This document shows positions 1-5,490 of a stretch of DNA of 5,490 nucleotides, in pieces. How positions within the stretch are numbered: the stretch's first letter is position 1; every line of letters starts with the position of its first letter. The notes below the pieces were generated by a model that saw only the letters and a list, made by a program, of their open reading frames with translations, made no database searches and had not been told where the DNA came from. The position numbers and the translations under genes are program-made. The DNA lies in contig JAPLUJ010000608.1 in NCBI GenBank assembly GCA_026397695.1, forward strand, positions 1 through 5,490. Reading direction: 5' to 3'. The DNA is from Verrucomicrobiota bacterium (GTDB taxonomy: Bacteria > Verrucomicrobiota > Verrucomicrobiia > Verrucomicrobiales > Akkermansiaceae).

Positions 1-292
1 ACCATTCCCAGGCACCGATCGCGATGCCCACCGCGAACCCGCTGCCGGCGAGCGCGACGAAGTGCTCCGCCGAGATATTGGCGGCAAAGAGCGAAGCGCC
101 AATCATGGGCCAGCGTAGCGAGCGGCCCGCGAGAAAGTAGGATTCGCTGTTAGCCGGCTTGCGGCCGACGAGGAATCCCACGAAAAGAATCACGGCGGCA
201 TAAACCGCCACGATGGTCCAGTCGATGCCCGTGAGAGTGATGGTGGGCTGGGCACTGGCTATCGCACTGGCGAGGAATAGAGATGGCTGCAT
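1..292 (-). CDS. Sodium/solute symporter, SGLT-like, N-terminal part (runs off the left edge)
   Basis: This is the N-terminal 97 residues of a Na+-coupled symporter of the SSS (SSF) family, an inner-membrane protein that uses the sodium gradient to import sugars or related solutes. Reading down from base 292 gives a short leader, a hydrophobic helix at about residues 25-43, the family signature YFLAGRSLRWPMIGASLFA (52-70), and ANISAEHFVALAGSGF (71-86) ending in AWEW. The last part closely parallels transmembrane segment 1 and the start of segment 2 of Vibrio vSGLT and human SGLT1. N72 and E96 correspond to sugar-binding Asn64 and Glu88 of vSGLT. H77 sits where vSGLT has Gln69 and human SGLT1 has His83. 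The start at 292 is the only ATG after an in-frame TAG about 33 bases upstream; no Shine-Dalgarno sequence precedes it. The family assignment is secure. The substrate cannot be fixed from this fragment, although a sugar is likely. Confidence 0.93.
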   Translation of the reverse strand, partial: MQPSLFLASAIASAQPTITLTGIDWTIVAVYAAVILFVGFLVGRKPANSESYFLAGRSLRWPMIGASLFAANISAEHFVALAGSGFAVGIAIGAWEW

Positions 293-502
293 CTGGAAAG
301 ACGAAAGGTTAATGGAGTGCTATTTTGAAGTTACAAACTCGGTCGGGCGGTGTTTCGGTGAAGAAGCAATCCTTGCCGCCGAGAATACCCAACCGCTCCG
401 CAGGGTCGAGGAAATCTTTTGGGGAACTATTGAGTGAAGTGGCAAGCGAAGTGACGCGTTATGTCAAACGTCCCCTGACCTGAATGATTTGACAATCGCA
501 TG

Positions 503-530
503 TTGCAACGATCACTGGTCGCAGTAAAAT
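503..530 (+). promoter_or_regulatory. Candidate sigma70-type promoter for the DUF3108 gene
   Basis: TTGCAA (503-508) and TAAAAT (525-530) are separated by 16 bases and match the -35 and -10 consensus at 4/6 and 5/6 positions. Transcription would begin near base 537. That excludes the upstream in-frame ATG at 500 as the usual start and favours the ATG at 575 (or a nearly leaderless one at 536). A perfect TTGACA also lies at 489-494 but has no good -10 at the right distance. The rest of the 293-574 gap shows no gene. Confidence 0.4.
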
Positions 531-574
531 GCACCATGCAACATTCCCGCCAAGCAGCCTGCCGCGGCGGTACC

Positions 575-1378
575 ATGCGCCTGCTTGAACTGTTGCTCAT
601 CGTGCTCGCCACCAACTCTTTGGCCACCGCCGAGCCCGCTTGGCAGAAAGATCTCACCTCACCCGCTGCTGGTGACCATCCGCCGCTCGCACCGTGCCTG
701 TTGGATTTCCAGGTGACTTGGAATGGCATCCTCGACTCCGGCAAACTGCGCATGGAATTCGCCCCTCGCGATGCCAAAAAACCGGCGGCCTATGTCGTAC
801 GCTCGTCCGCCACCAGCATTGGCCTCGCCGCCGGCCTCTTCCCCTATCAAAGCAACTTCTGGTCCGAACTCGATCCCGCCTCGTTCAAGCCGCTGGTTTT
901 CAAAGCCGAGGAAACCGACCGCAAGGAAACCACCACCAGCAGAACCCGCCACTTCACCGACCGCGTGGAATTCCAGGAAACCACCCAATCCCTCGCCACC
1001 AGTGCCACAACCCAAAAGAACCGCGTCTTCAAGTTCTCCCCGGTCTTTGACATCTTCTCCGCCATGCTGCATATCCGCAGTCAGAAACTCGATGACGGCG
1101 ATTCTATCAAACTCGTCGTTCATCCCTTCGGCACCCCCTATCTGCTCCATGCCGACGTCCGCGCCCACGAACTCCACCTCGACCGCAAAACCATCCGCCT
1201 CAGCGTCGGCATGCGCAAAATCGACCGTAACACCCTCGACTTGCTCCCCTATAAAAAAATGAAAAAAGACGCCACCATCTGGCTCAGCGACGACGCCGAG
1301 CGCATCCCGGTGGAATTGCGTGCGGCGGTCTTTATCGGCGACATCCGCGTCACGCTAACGGGCCATCAGAAACTGTGA
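575..1378 (+). CDS. Exported DUF3108 domain protein
   Basis: A 267-residue protein with a signal peptide: hydrophobic core at residues 3-13 and a likely signal peptidase I cut after ATA (17-19), before EPAW. The mature part, about 43-262, matches the DUF3108 pattern. It opens with a beta strand DFQVTWNGILDSGKLRMEF (44-62), has a middle section on conversion of a residual or phenotype-like value (FKAEETDRKE, 109-118), a helical FSPVFDIFSAMLHIRSQ (154-170), and ends with IPVELRAAVFIGDIRVTL (244-261), a usual close of this family. DUF3108 proteins are periplasmic or outer-membrane-facing beta-rich proteins with no settled function. The open frame extends upstream to an ATG at 500, but only the ATG at 575 leaves a compact signal peptide, and a promoter candidate ends at 530. 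The coding strand strongly prefers C-ending codons (GCC, CTC, CGC), unlike the next gene. It is a single gene with 205 bases before the next. The family call is good; the biological role is unknown. Confidence 0.82.
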   Translation: MRLLELLLIVLATNSLATAEPAWQKDLTSPAAGDHPPLAPCLLDFQVTWNGILDSGKLRMEFAPRDAKKPAAYVVRSSATSIGLAAGLFPYQSNFWSELDPASFKPLVFKAEETDRKETTTSRTRHFTDRVEFQETTQSLATSATTQKNRVFKFSPVFDIFSAMLHIRSQKLDDGDSIKLVVHPFGTPYLLHADVRAHELHLDRKTIRLSVGMRKIDRNTLDLLPYKKMKKDATIWLSDDAERIPVELRAAVFIGDIRVTLTGHQKL

Positions 1379-1538
1379 GCGGTGGTTTGCTAAAGCGAAT
1401 AAATGGCGGAGGAAAAGCGGCATTTTTTCCACACCCGCAGCGAAGATCGCCAACAGCAAATTCAACTGGGATTACGGCATGCATGCGCTCGCTGCGAATC
1501 CTCTGGGCATTCTCTTTCGGGGTGCTGGCCGTTTCGCT

Positions 1539-1567
1539 TTGACGAAGCGGCAGGTTGCGCGTAAAAC
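1539..1567 (+). promoter_or_regulatory. Candidate sigma70 promoter for the zinc-ribbon/TPM gene
   Basis: TTGACG (1539-1544, 5/6 match to the -35) and TAAAAC (1562-1567, 4/6 match to the -10) are separated by the ideal 17 bases. The predicted transcription start, about 1573-1575, leaves only around 10 untranslated bases before the ATG at 1584, with no Shine-Dalgarno sequence. A small inverted repeat, CGCTT (1535-1539) and AAGCG (1545-1549), surrounds the -35 element and could be an operator, though it is short enough to be chance. The remainder of the 1379-1583 gap holds only a 10-bp palindrome, GCATGCATGC (1477-1486), and no supported gene. Confidence 0.45.
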
Positions 1568-1583
1568 AGCGCATCCTTAAACC

Positions 1584-3230
1584 ATGAAATGTCCGCGATG
1601 TGTCCAGCGAATCCACCGAGCGGCGGCAGCGTGCCCGCATTGCGGATTTTCGATCGTTGATGCGGACGCCAGGTTTGGTGGGGCGGAAGTGAGGTTGAGC
1701 CGTTTGACGGACAACGCGGGGATTCTGAGACGCGGTGAGCGCGAGTTGTTGGAAGTGGCGATGGAACGGATCTCGCGGCGTTGTCCGCAGGTATTCGTGG
1801 CGGTTTACACGGGGGCATTGGGAGAAGTGGCGAACATCCGGCAGTTCGGCTTCTGGCTGTTGAATCGGGCGACGTTTGAGGATGTTCCGGAGGACAAGCC
1901 GAATGCCGCCGGCGTTTTGATCACGATTGATCCGGAATCGAAGGCGGCCGGCATGGCGTTCGGTTATTTATTAGATCCATTTTTGGAGGAGGCGGATACG
2001 TTTGAGTGTTTGTCGCGTGGACACGCCTATTGGTTGGAGCAGCGCTATGTGGAGGGATTGGTTAGAGTGCTCGCCCATTTGGAAGTCATTCTGTGCAAGC
2101 GCAGCCGTCAGGCACGCCGGGATCCGGACCATTACCAACGCAAGGTGCAGCCGCCCGTGATCAAGGGGGATGCGGTGGAAAGGCTGCGATCCGGGCACCG
2201 GAACCCACCTGTTTGTCTAGTCCTCGGTCTTCTTGCTCCAAGTCTTCTGGCTGTTTTGTTAGCGGGGGTGGTGTCCGGGGAGGTAGAGCCGGAGCTACCG
2301 GTTTGGCGCGCGGGGGAACGCGCCCGGTGGGAGGCAGGAGGATCGCTCCCTGCCGCTGAACCGCGGCAGCCAGCCACGGACGCTCTGGACATGGCCCAAC
2401 CACCTGCGGAGGAAATCGCCGGCAACGGGACATCATCGAATGAGGTTCCCGAGAAGTATTGGCCGGCCTATTTTGAAGAACGTCCCCGGGAGTTTCTGGT
2501 GGACCCACAGGGTTTGTTGAGTGCCGTGGAATTCCGTGATCGTCTGGGTTTTTTGAAATATCATGCGGGTGATTCAGCGATCGATTTGTTTGTTTACGTG
2601 TTCAAAGGCGAGCAGGAGATTCCTGGTGCGGTGCGCGAGGAGGAATCGATCGAGCGGTTTTTCCCGGACGGGCGGCTGGCGGTGATGGTGTATTATTATC
2701 TGGGCGTGCCGCAGCGGTCGGTGATGTATCTGAGTCCGTCTTTGGCCGACGTGGTGCCGGCCTCCGAGCGGCTCCGCGCTTTGGAGAGTTCCGTCATGCA
2801 AGCGGTCGGGAAAGTGGATGCGTCCGGCCAGTTCGAGGCTTTTCTCGTCCAGATGTCGACCCGGATCTATCGGATGGAACGGATGTTAGGAGGCGGGGTT
2901 GCGGCGGATGCTGAAACTCCGGTGCCGATGTTACCGGCCAAAGCGCGGGATAAAAAATCCGTTATTTTGAAAAAGTTGCAGCCGGTGCTTGCGAGCGCGA
3001 GGCACTTCACGGTTCCTGTGGCGGTGTTGGTCGGGGCGCTGGTGGTGGCCTTGGGCATGAATTCATGGTTGCGGAAGCGGGCGCTCTATCGGTTTCCCGA
3101 GTTGCAGGTCGAACCACGGCTTGGCGGTACCCATGCCGCCGGGGTGGGTGCCGTGATTTCATTCGCCAGCGCGGCGCTGTCTCCGGCGTCCCAGCGCGAC
3201 CAAGGGCCGGATTATCTGCGCCGGGCGTGA
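1584..3230 (+). CDS. Membrane protein with zinc ribbon, TPM domain and a second TPM-like domain
   Basis: A 548-residue protein I cannot assign to a characterised function. It starts with a zinc ribbon: Cys3-x2-Cys6 and Cys17-x2-Cys20, the second as CPHCG. Residues about 38-172 fit the TPM fold (TLP18.3/Psb32/MOLO-1 family): RLTDNAGIL, an amphipathic helix, the strand QVFVAVYTG (69-77), then AAGVLITIDPESKAAGMAFGY (108-128). A membrane helix follows at about 209-231 and a low-complexity Pro/Ala/Glu linker at 232-300. Residues 301-435 look like a second, diverged TPM-like domain: FLVDPQGLLSA (304-314), IDLFVYVF (333-340), LAVMVYYY (365-372). A second helix lies at about 476-494, and the tail carries RLGGTHAAGVGAVISF (512-527). 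TPM proteins include photosystem II repair factors and possible acid phosphatases, but activity here is not shown. The two helices would put the second TPM-like domain across the membrane from the zinc ribbon and first TPM domain, and the C-terminal tail on the same side as the zinc ribbon. The gene is monocistronic and convergent with rpsA. Its codons favour GCG, TTG and GTG, opposite to the DUF3108 gene. The reading frame is certain and the TPM call likely; the second TPM-like domain is inference. Confidence 0.8.
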   Translation: MKCPRCVQRIHRAAAACPHCGFSIVDADARFGGAEVRLSRLTDNAGILRRGERELLEVAMERISRRCPQVFVAVYTGALGEVANIRQFGFWLLNRATFEDVPEDKPNAAGVLITIDPESKAAGMAFGYLLDPFLEEADTFECLSRGHAYWLEQRYVEGLVRVLAHLEVILCKRSRQARRDPDHYQRKVQPPVIKGDAVERLRSGHRNPPVCLVLGLLAPSLLAVLLAGVVSGEVEPELPVWRAGERARWEAGGSLPAAEPRQPATDALDMAQPPAEEIAGNGTSSNEVPEKYWPAYFEERPREFLVDPQGLLSAVEFRDRLGFLKYHAGDSAIDLFVYVFKGEQEIPGAVREEESIERFFPDGRLAVMVYYYLGVPQRSVMYLSPSLADVVPASERLRALESSVMQAVGKVDASGQFEAFLVQMSTRIYRMERMLGGGVAADAETPVPMLPAKARDKKSVILKKLQPVLASARHFTVPVAVLVGALVVALGMNSWLRKRALYRFPELQVEPRLGGTHAAGVGAVISFASAALSPASQRDQGPDYLRRA

Positions 3231-3233
3231 GGC

Positions 3234-3257
3234 GGACTTATAGAATCCTATAAGTCC
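3234..3257. terminator. Perfect 10-bp hairpin between convergent genes, possible bidirectional terminator
   Basis: GGACTTATAG (3234-3243) and CTATAAGTCC (3248-3257) are exact reverse complements around a 4-base loop, AATC. The hairpin begins three bases after the stop codon of the TPM gene and lies in the 3' region of rpsA transcripts read from the other strand. The stem is AT-rich and no T-tract follows on either strand, so it is not a textbook intrinsic terminator. It could act as a 3'-end stabiliser or simply be an inverted copy of the adjacent repeat unit. The position is suggestive; the function is not established. Confidence 0.4.
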
Positions 3258-3291
3258 TATAAGTCCTATAAGACCTATAAGACCTATAAGA
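3247..3291. repeat. Five tandem copies of a 9-bp unit (CCTATAAGT / CCTATAAGA)
   Basis: Units at 3247-3255 and 3256-3264 read CCTATAAGT; units at 3265-3273, 3274-3282 and 3283-3291 read CCTATAAGA, followed by a decayed CCTGTGGGG (3292-3300). The array fills nearly the whole gap between the TPM gene and rpsA, ending 10 bases before the rpsA stop codon. An inverted half-unit at 3235-3243 forms a hairpin with the first copy. Because the unit is a multiple of three, read-through on the minus strand would encode a repeating Tyr-Arg-Ser/Thr peptide, but rpsA terminates before it. The two-block arrangement (T-type then A-type) implies growth by local duplication. Confidence 0.95.
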
Positions 3292-3301
3292 CCTGTGGGG
3301 A

Positions 3302-5008
3302 TTATTCCTGGCTGGGGCTCCAATCTTCGGAGGCGGCGGCGGCGAGGTTGAACGCCTGCTCGAGACCCACCATCTCGCTGGACGGACGGAGGCTTTCGAA
3401 ACTGGCGCTTTCCTTCTTGAGCTGCTCTTCGGAGTAACCGACGGCTTTGATAGAGAGGCCGATGCGACGCTCGACTTTGTCCACCTTGATGACGCGGGCT
3501 TCGATCTCGTCGCCCACCTTGATGATGTCCTTGACCTTTTCCACATGCTCTTCGCTGAGTTGCGAGATGTGGATGAGGCCGTCGATTTCACCGTCGAGGC
3601 TAACAAATGCGCCGAACGAGGCAATCTTGGCTACCGTGCCTTTGACGAGGTCGCCGACTTTGAAGCGGCTGTCGATGAGGCTCCACGGATCGCTCTCGGT
3701 TTGTTTGATGCCGAGCGAAACGCGTTGGTTGGCCTTGTCGATGGCGAGCACGACGGCTTCCACATCTTCGTTCTTTTTGAGGATTTCCGACGGGTGGTTG
3801 ATTTTGCGGGTCCACGACATGTCGGAGACGTGAATCATGCCGTCGATGCCTTCTTCGAGTTCCACGAACACGCCGTAGGCGGTGAGGTTGCGCACCGGGC
3901 CCTTGATGGTGGCACCGATCGGATAGCGGAGTTCGATTTCGTCCCATGGGTTTGATTCGAGTTGGCGCACGCCGAGGGAGATCTTCTGCTCCTCGATGCT
4001 GATGCCCAGGACGACCGCGTGGATTTCCTGGCCGATTTCCAGCACGTCGCTCGGGCGGGTGATGCGTTTGACCCAAGACAGTTCCGAGACGTGGACGAGG
4101 CCTTCGACGCCGCGTTCGATTTCGACGAACGCGCCGTAGGGCAGGAGTTTGGTGACGCGGCCTTTGACATGGTGGCCGATCGGGTATTTGCGCTCGATGT
4201 CCTCCCACGGGTTTTCGGACATTTGTTTGAGGCCTAACGAAACCCGTTCTTTTTCGCGGTCCACGTCAAGGATGACGACATCCACGGCTTGTCCGATATG
4301 CAGGATTTCCGAAGGATGGTTGATGCGGCCCCATGACATGTCGGTGATGTGCAGCAGGCCGTCCATTCCTTCCAGGTCGACGAAAGCGCCGAAGTCGGTG
4401 ATGTTTTTGATCGTGCCGACCACCTTGTCGCCGATCTTGACGGTTTGGAGGAATTGCTGGCGCAGTTCGGAGCGTTCGGCTTCGATGACTTCGCGGCGGG
4501 ATAGCACGATGTTTTTGCGCTCGTCGTTGACCTTGACGATTTTGAATTCGTACACGTTGCCGACGTATTCGCTGAGATCCTTGGGCGGGATGATGTCCAC
4601 TTGTGAGCCGGGCAGGAAGGCTTCGACGCCGACATTGACGGTGAGGCCGCCTTTGACGACCGCTTTGACCTTGCCGCGGACGAGACCGCCGTCTTGGAAC
4701 ACCTTGACGATCTTTTCCCAGTTCTGTTTGTGGGCAGCCTTTTCTTTCGAAAGCATGACCATGCCCTCGTCGTTTTCCAACTTCTCGAGCAGCACTTCGA
4801 TCTCGTCGCCGATTTCTATTTCATCGTCCTCGAATTCGTTAGACGGGATCGCGCCCTCGGATTTGTAGCCGATATCGACGAGCACGACTTGGGGACGGAT
4901 TTCGAGAATCGTGCCCTTGACGATCGAACCTTCGCGGAATTCGCGGAATTTCGAGTCGATGAGGTCGTTAAGTTCCTGATTGGTGGGTTCCGCGCATGCG
5001 TAAGCCAT
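3302..5008 (-). CDS. rpsA: 30S ribosomal protein S1
   Basis: This 568-residue protein is a full-length S1, close to the 557 residues of E. coli S1. S1 sits on the small subunit, binds single-stranded mRNA and unfolds leaders, which matters most for mRNAs without a Shine-Dalgarno sequence. Six S1 (OB-fold) repeats can be placed: about 27-89, 106-171, 192-261, 277-348, 364-435 and 449-521. Repeats 3 to 6 carry the RNA-binding strand motif as DFGAFVDL (205-212), PYGAFVEI (290-297), AYGVFVEL (377-384) and SFGAFVSL (464-471). Repeats 3 to 5 continue with the typical HITDMSW/HVSELSW/HVSDMSW motif and end in SLG(L/V/I)(K/R)Q; repeat 6 has HISQLS. Repeats 1 and 2 are diverged, as usual for ribosome-anchoring domains. 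The C-terminal tail, about 522-568, is unstructured-looking and Ser/Glu/Ala-rich. The start at 5008 gives the family's usual N-terminal length; there is no Shine-Dalgarno sequence, and the leader is A/C-rich. In proteobacteria rpsA is autoregulated by S1 through its leader; this leader could serve similarly, by inference. Confidence 0.98.
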   Translation of the reverse strand: MAYACAEPTNQELNDLIDSKFREFREGSIVKGTILEIRPQVVLVDIGYKSEGAIPSNEFEDDEIEIGDEIEVLLEKLENDEGMVMLSKEKAAHKQNWEKIVKVFQDGGLVRGKVKAVVKGGLTVNVGVEAFLPGSQVDIIPPKDLSEYVGNVYEFKIVKVNDERKNIVLSRREVIEAERSELRQQFLQTVKIGDKVVGTIKNITDFGAFVDLEGMDGLLHITDMSWGRINHPSEILHIGQAVDVVILDVDREKERVSLGLKQMSENPWEDIERKYPIGHHVKGRVTKLLPYGAFVEIERGVEGLVHVSELSWVKRITRPSDVLEIGQEIHAVVLGISIEEQKISLGVRQLESNPWDEIELRYPIGATIKGPVRNLTAYGVFVELEEGIDGMIHVSDMSWTRKINHPSEILKKNEDVEAVVLAIDKANQRVSLGIKQTESDPWSLIDSRFKVGDLVKGTVAKIASFGAFVSLDGEIDGLIHISQLSEEHVEKVKDIIKVGDEIEARVIKVDKVERRIGLSIKAVGYSEEQLKKESASFESLRPSSEMVGLEQAFNLAAAASEDWSPSQE

Positions 5009-5059
5009 GGTATTTGTTTGGTTTGGGGTTGTGTTGTGTGTTGGTTCGTTTTCCTTTTA
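5009..5059 (-). promoter_or_regulatory. G-free, A/C-rich rpsA leader without a Shine-Dalgarno sequence
   Basis: On the rpsA coding strand, bases 5046 down to 5013 consist only of A and C, and the stretch to the ATG adds a single T. Such RNA cannot fold on itself and offers no anti-Shine-Dalgarno pairing. The only GGA-like motif (AAAAGGAAAA, 5059-5050) lies more than 40 bases from the start codon, too far for normal initiation. An unstructured leader of this type suits S1-dependent or standby ribosome loading and possible autoregulation, which is inference. Confidence 0.5.
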
Positions 5060-5080
5060 AAATCGCCCCGAAATGGCATT

Positions 5081-5113
5081 CCCGCAGGCACCGGGGCTCC
5101 AACCGCCTGCGGG
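5081..5113. repeat. Perfect 9-bp inverted repeat upstream of rpsA
   Basis: CCCGCAGGC (5081-5089) and GCCTGCGGG (5105-5113) are exact reverse complements with a 15-base loop; one more T-A pair extends the stem to 10. It lies about 73 bases upstream of the rpsA start. If transcription began further upstream, for example from the weak element pair TTGCCA (5161-5156) and TAGTCT (5139-5134) on the minus strand, this would be a stable hairpin in the rpsA leader. It could instead be an operator. No T-tract follows on either strand, so a terminator is unlikely. The remaining bases up to 5289 are GC-rich and show no gene. Confidence 0.45.
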
Positions 5114-5289
5114 AGAAAGAAAAACGGACGCCGAGACTAGGCCCCGCAAACCCCATGGCAAGGCCAAAGCGAAAAAAATGTCGGGTCGGCTATTGAAGTC
5201 GCAGCAATGCCGAGGGCGCGGGTCGGGCCGGGAGGGGTGCAGATCCGGACTTGCATTCAAGGCGGGTTGATCCATGTTCCGCGTTTCTC

Positions 5290-5490
5290 ATGAAACACAC
5301 ATTCCTGATTCCCATCGTCTGCGTGGCCATGCTCGATCACGGGCACGCGCAAAACACGGCTCCAGCCGCCTTTGAGCAGGGGGTGTCGCTCAACTCGTCC
5401 GAGTTGTTACCCGCCGCCTTGCTGCAAGGACCCTCATATCGCGTCCGCAACCAGGTTGTCACTGACGGCTACATGGCACACTTCGAAATC
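5290..5490 (+). CDS. Exported protein of unknown function, N-terminal part (runs off the right edge)
   Basis: An open frame of 67 codons begins at the ATG at 5290 and continues past the window without a stop. The first 20 residues form a short signal peptide: MKH, a hydrophobic core TFLIPIVCVAML, then a likely cut after GHA before QNTA. The mature start contains FEQGVSLNSSELLPAALLQG (28-47) and SYRVRNQVVTDGYMAHFEI (49-67). It resembles the opening of an uncharacterised secreted protein family I associate with Verrucomicrobia-like genomes, in which a DGY motif follows a Leu-rich segment, but this is recollection rather than a checked match. No Shine-Dalgarno sequence is visible and no other ATG lies in frame upstream nearby. 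It is divergent from rpsA with 281 bases between them. Coding status is likely from the signal peptide and the C-rich codon pattern; no function is proposed. Confidence 0.65.
   Translation, partial: MKHTFLIPIVCVAMLDHGHAQNTAPAAFEQGVSLNSSELLPAALLQGPSYRVRNQVVTDGYMAHFEI

Noticed and set aside
213..437. 74-codon plus-strand frame
   Set aside because: Its first third is antisense to the symporter start and the rest has no recognisable features or upstream signals.
500..574. Upstream extension of the DUF3108 gene to ATG 500
   Set aside because: The extra 25 residues would bury the signal peptide, and the start would precede the candidate promoter.
659..1177. 172-codon minus-strand frame with Gly/Glu-rich protein
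   Set aside because: It is antisense to the DUF3108 gene and its composition follows from that gene's C-ending codons.
1250..1267. A7 and A6 runs in the DUF3108 gene as a slippage or frameshift site
   Set aside because: They encode an ordinary Lys-Lys-Met-Lys-Lys segment, the domain continues normally afterwards, and no alternative product is evident.
1401..1428. Possible terminator after the DUF3108 gene (AAATG...CATTTTTT)
   Set aside because: The stem has only five outer pairs with inner mismatches; the T-run alone is not enough.
3247..3291. CRISPR-like array
   Set aside because: The 9-bp units are contiguous with no spacers, and no cas genes are nearby.
3238..3624. Minus-strand frame encoding a repeating Tyr-Arg-Ser/Thr tail
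   Set aside because: The tail is only the 9-bp array read in frame, and the rest overlaps the 3' end of rpsA in another frame. S1 stops at 3302 and is not extended into the repeat.
4149..4868. 239-codon open frame on the plus strand
   Set aside because: It lies entirely antisense to rpsA, has a Ser/Thr/Arg-rich composition without domain character, and is a mirror of S1 codon usage.

Overview
The window most likely comes from a member of the Verrucomicrobia or a close relative (PVC group). This is inferred from gene style rather than from a marker-gene comparison. It holds an SGLT-like sodium/solute symporter, a DUF3108 exported protein, a zinc-ribbon plus TPM-type membrane protein, a six-domain ribosomal protein S1 and a short exported protein. 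The genes stand singly on alternating strands, and none of the five start codons has a recognisable Shine-Dalgarno sequence. GC content is moderately high. Nothing resembles a mobile element, CRISPR array, rRNA or tRNA, and there is no sign of a defence or biosynthetic cluster.

Layout: (1) Bases 1-292, minus strand: the first 97 residues of a sodium/solute symporter of the SGLT type, continuing beyond the left edge. (2) Bases 293-574: an intergenic region between divergent genes, with a plausible promoter for the rightward gene. (3) Bases 575-1378, plus strand: an exported DUF3108 protein. (4) Bases 1379-1583: a 205-base gap ending in a good sigma70-like promoter. (5) Bases 1584-3230, plus strand: a 548-residue membrane protein with an N-terminal zinc ribbon, one TPM domain, a membrane helix, a second TPM-like domain, a second helix and a conserved-looking tail. 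(6) Bases 3231-3301: a gap between convergent genes filled by a hairpin and five copies of a 9-bp tandem repeat. (7) Bases 3302-5008, minus strand: rpsA, complete. (8) Bases 5009-5289: a divergent intergenic region with a G-free, A/C-rich rpsA leader and a perfect 9-bp inverted repeat. (9) Bases 5290-5490, plus strand: the start of an exported protein of unrecognised function, cut by the right edge.

The genes do not form an operon or an obvious pathway. The one housekeeping gene is rpsA, whose product helps mRNAs that lack Shine-Dalgarno sequences bind the ribosome; this fits the absence of such sequences here. The points most worth a second look are the double-TPM architecture, the 9-bp repeat and hairpin directly behind rpsA, the unusual rpsA leader, and the His in the sugar-site position of the symporter.
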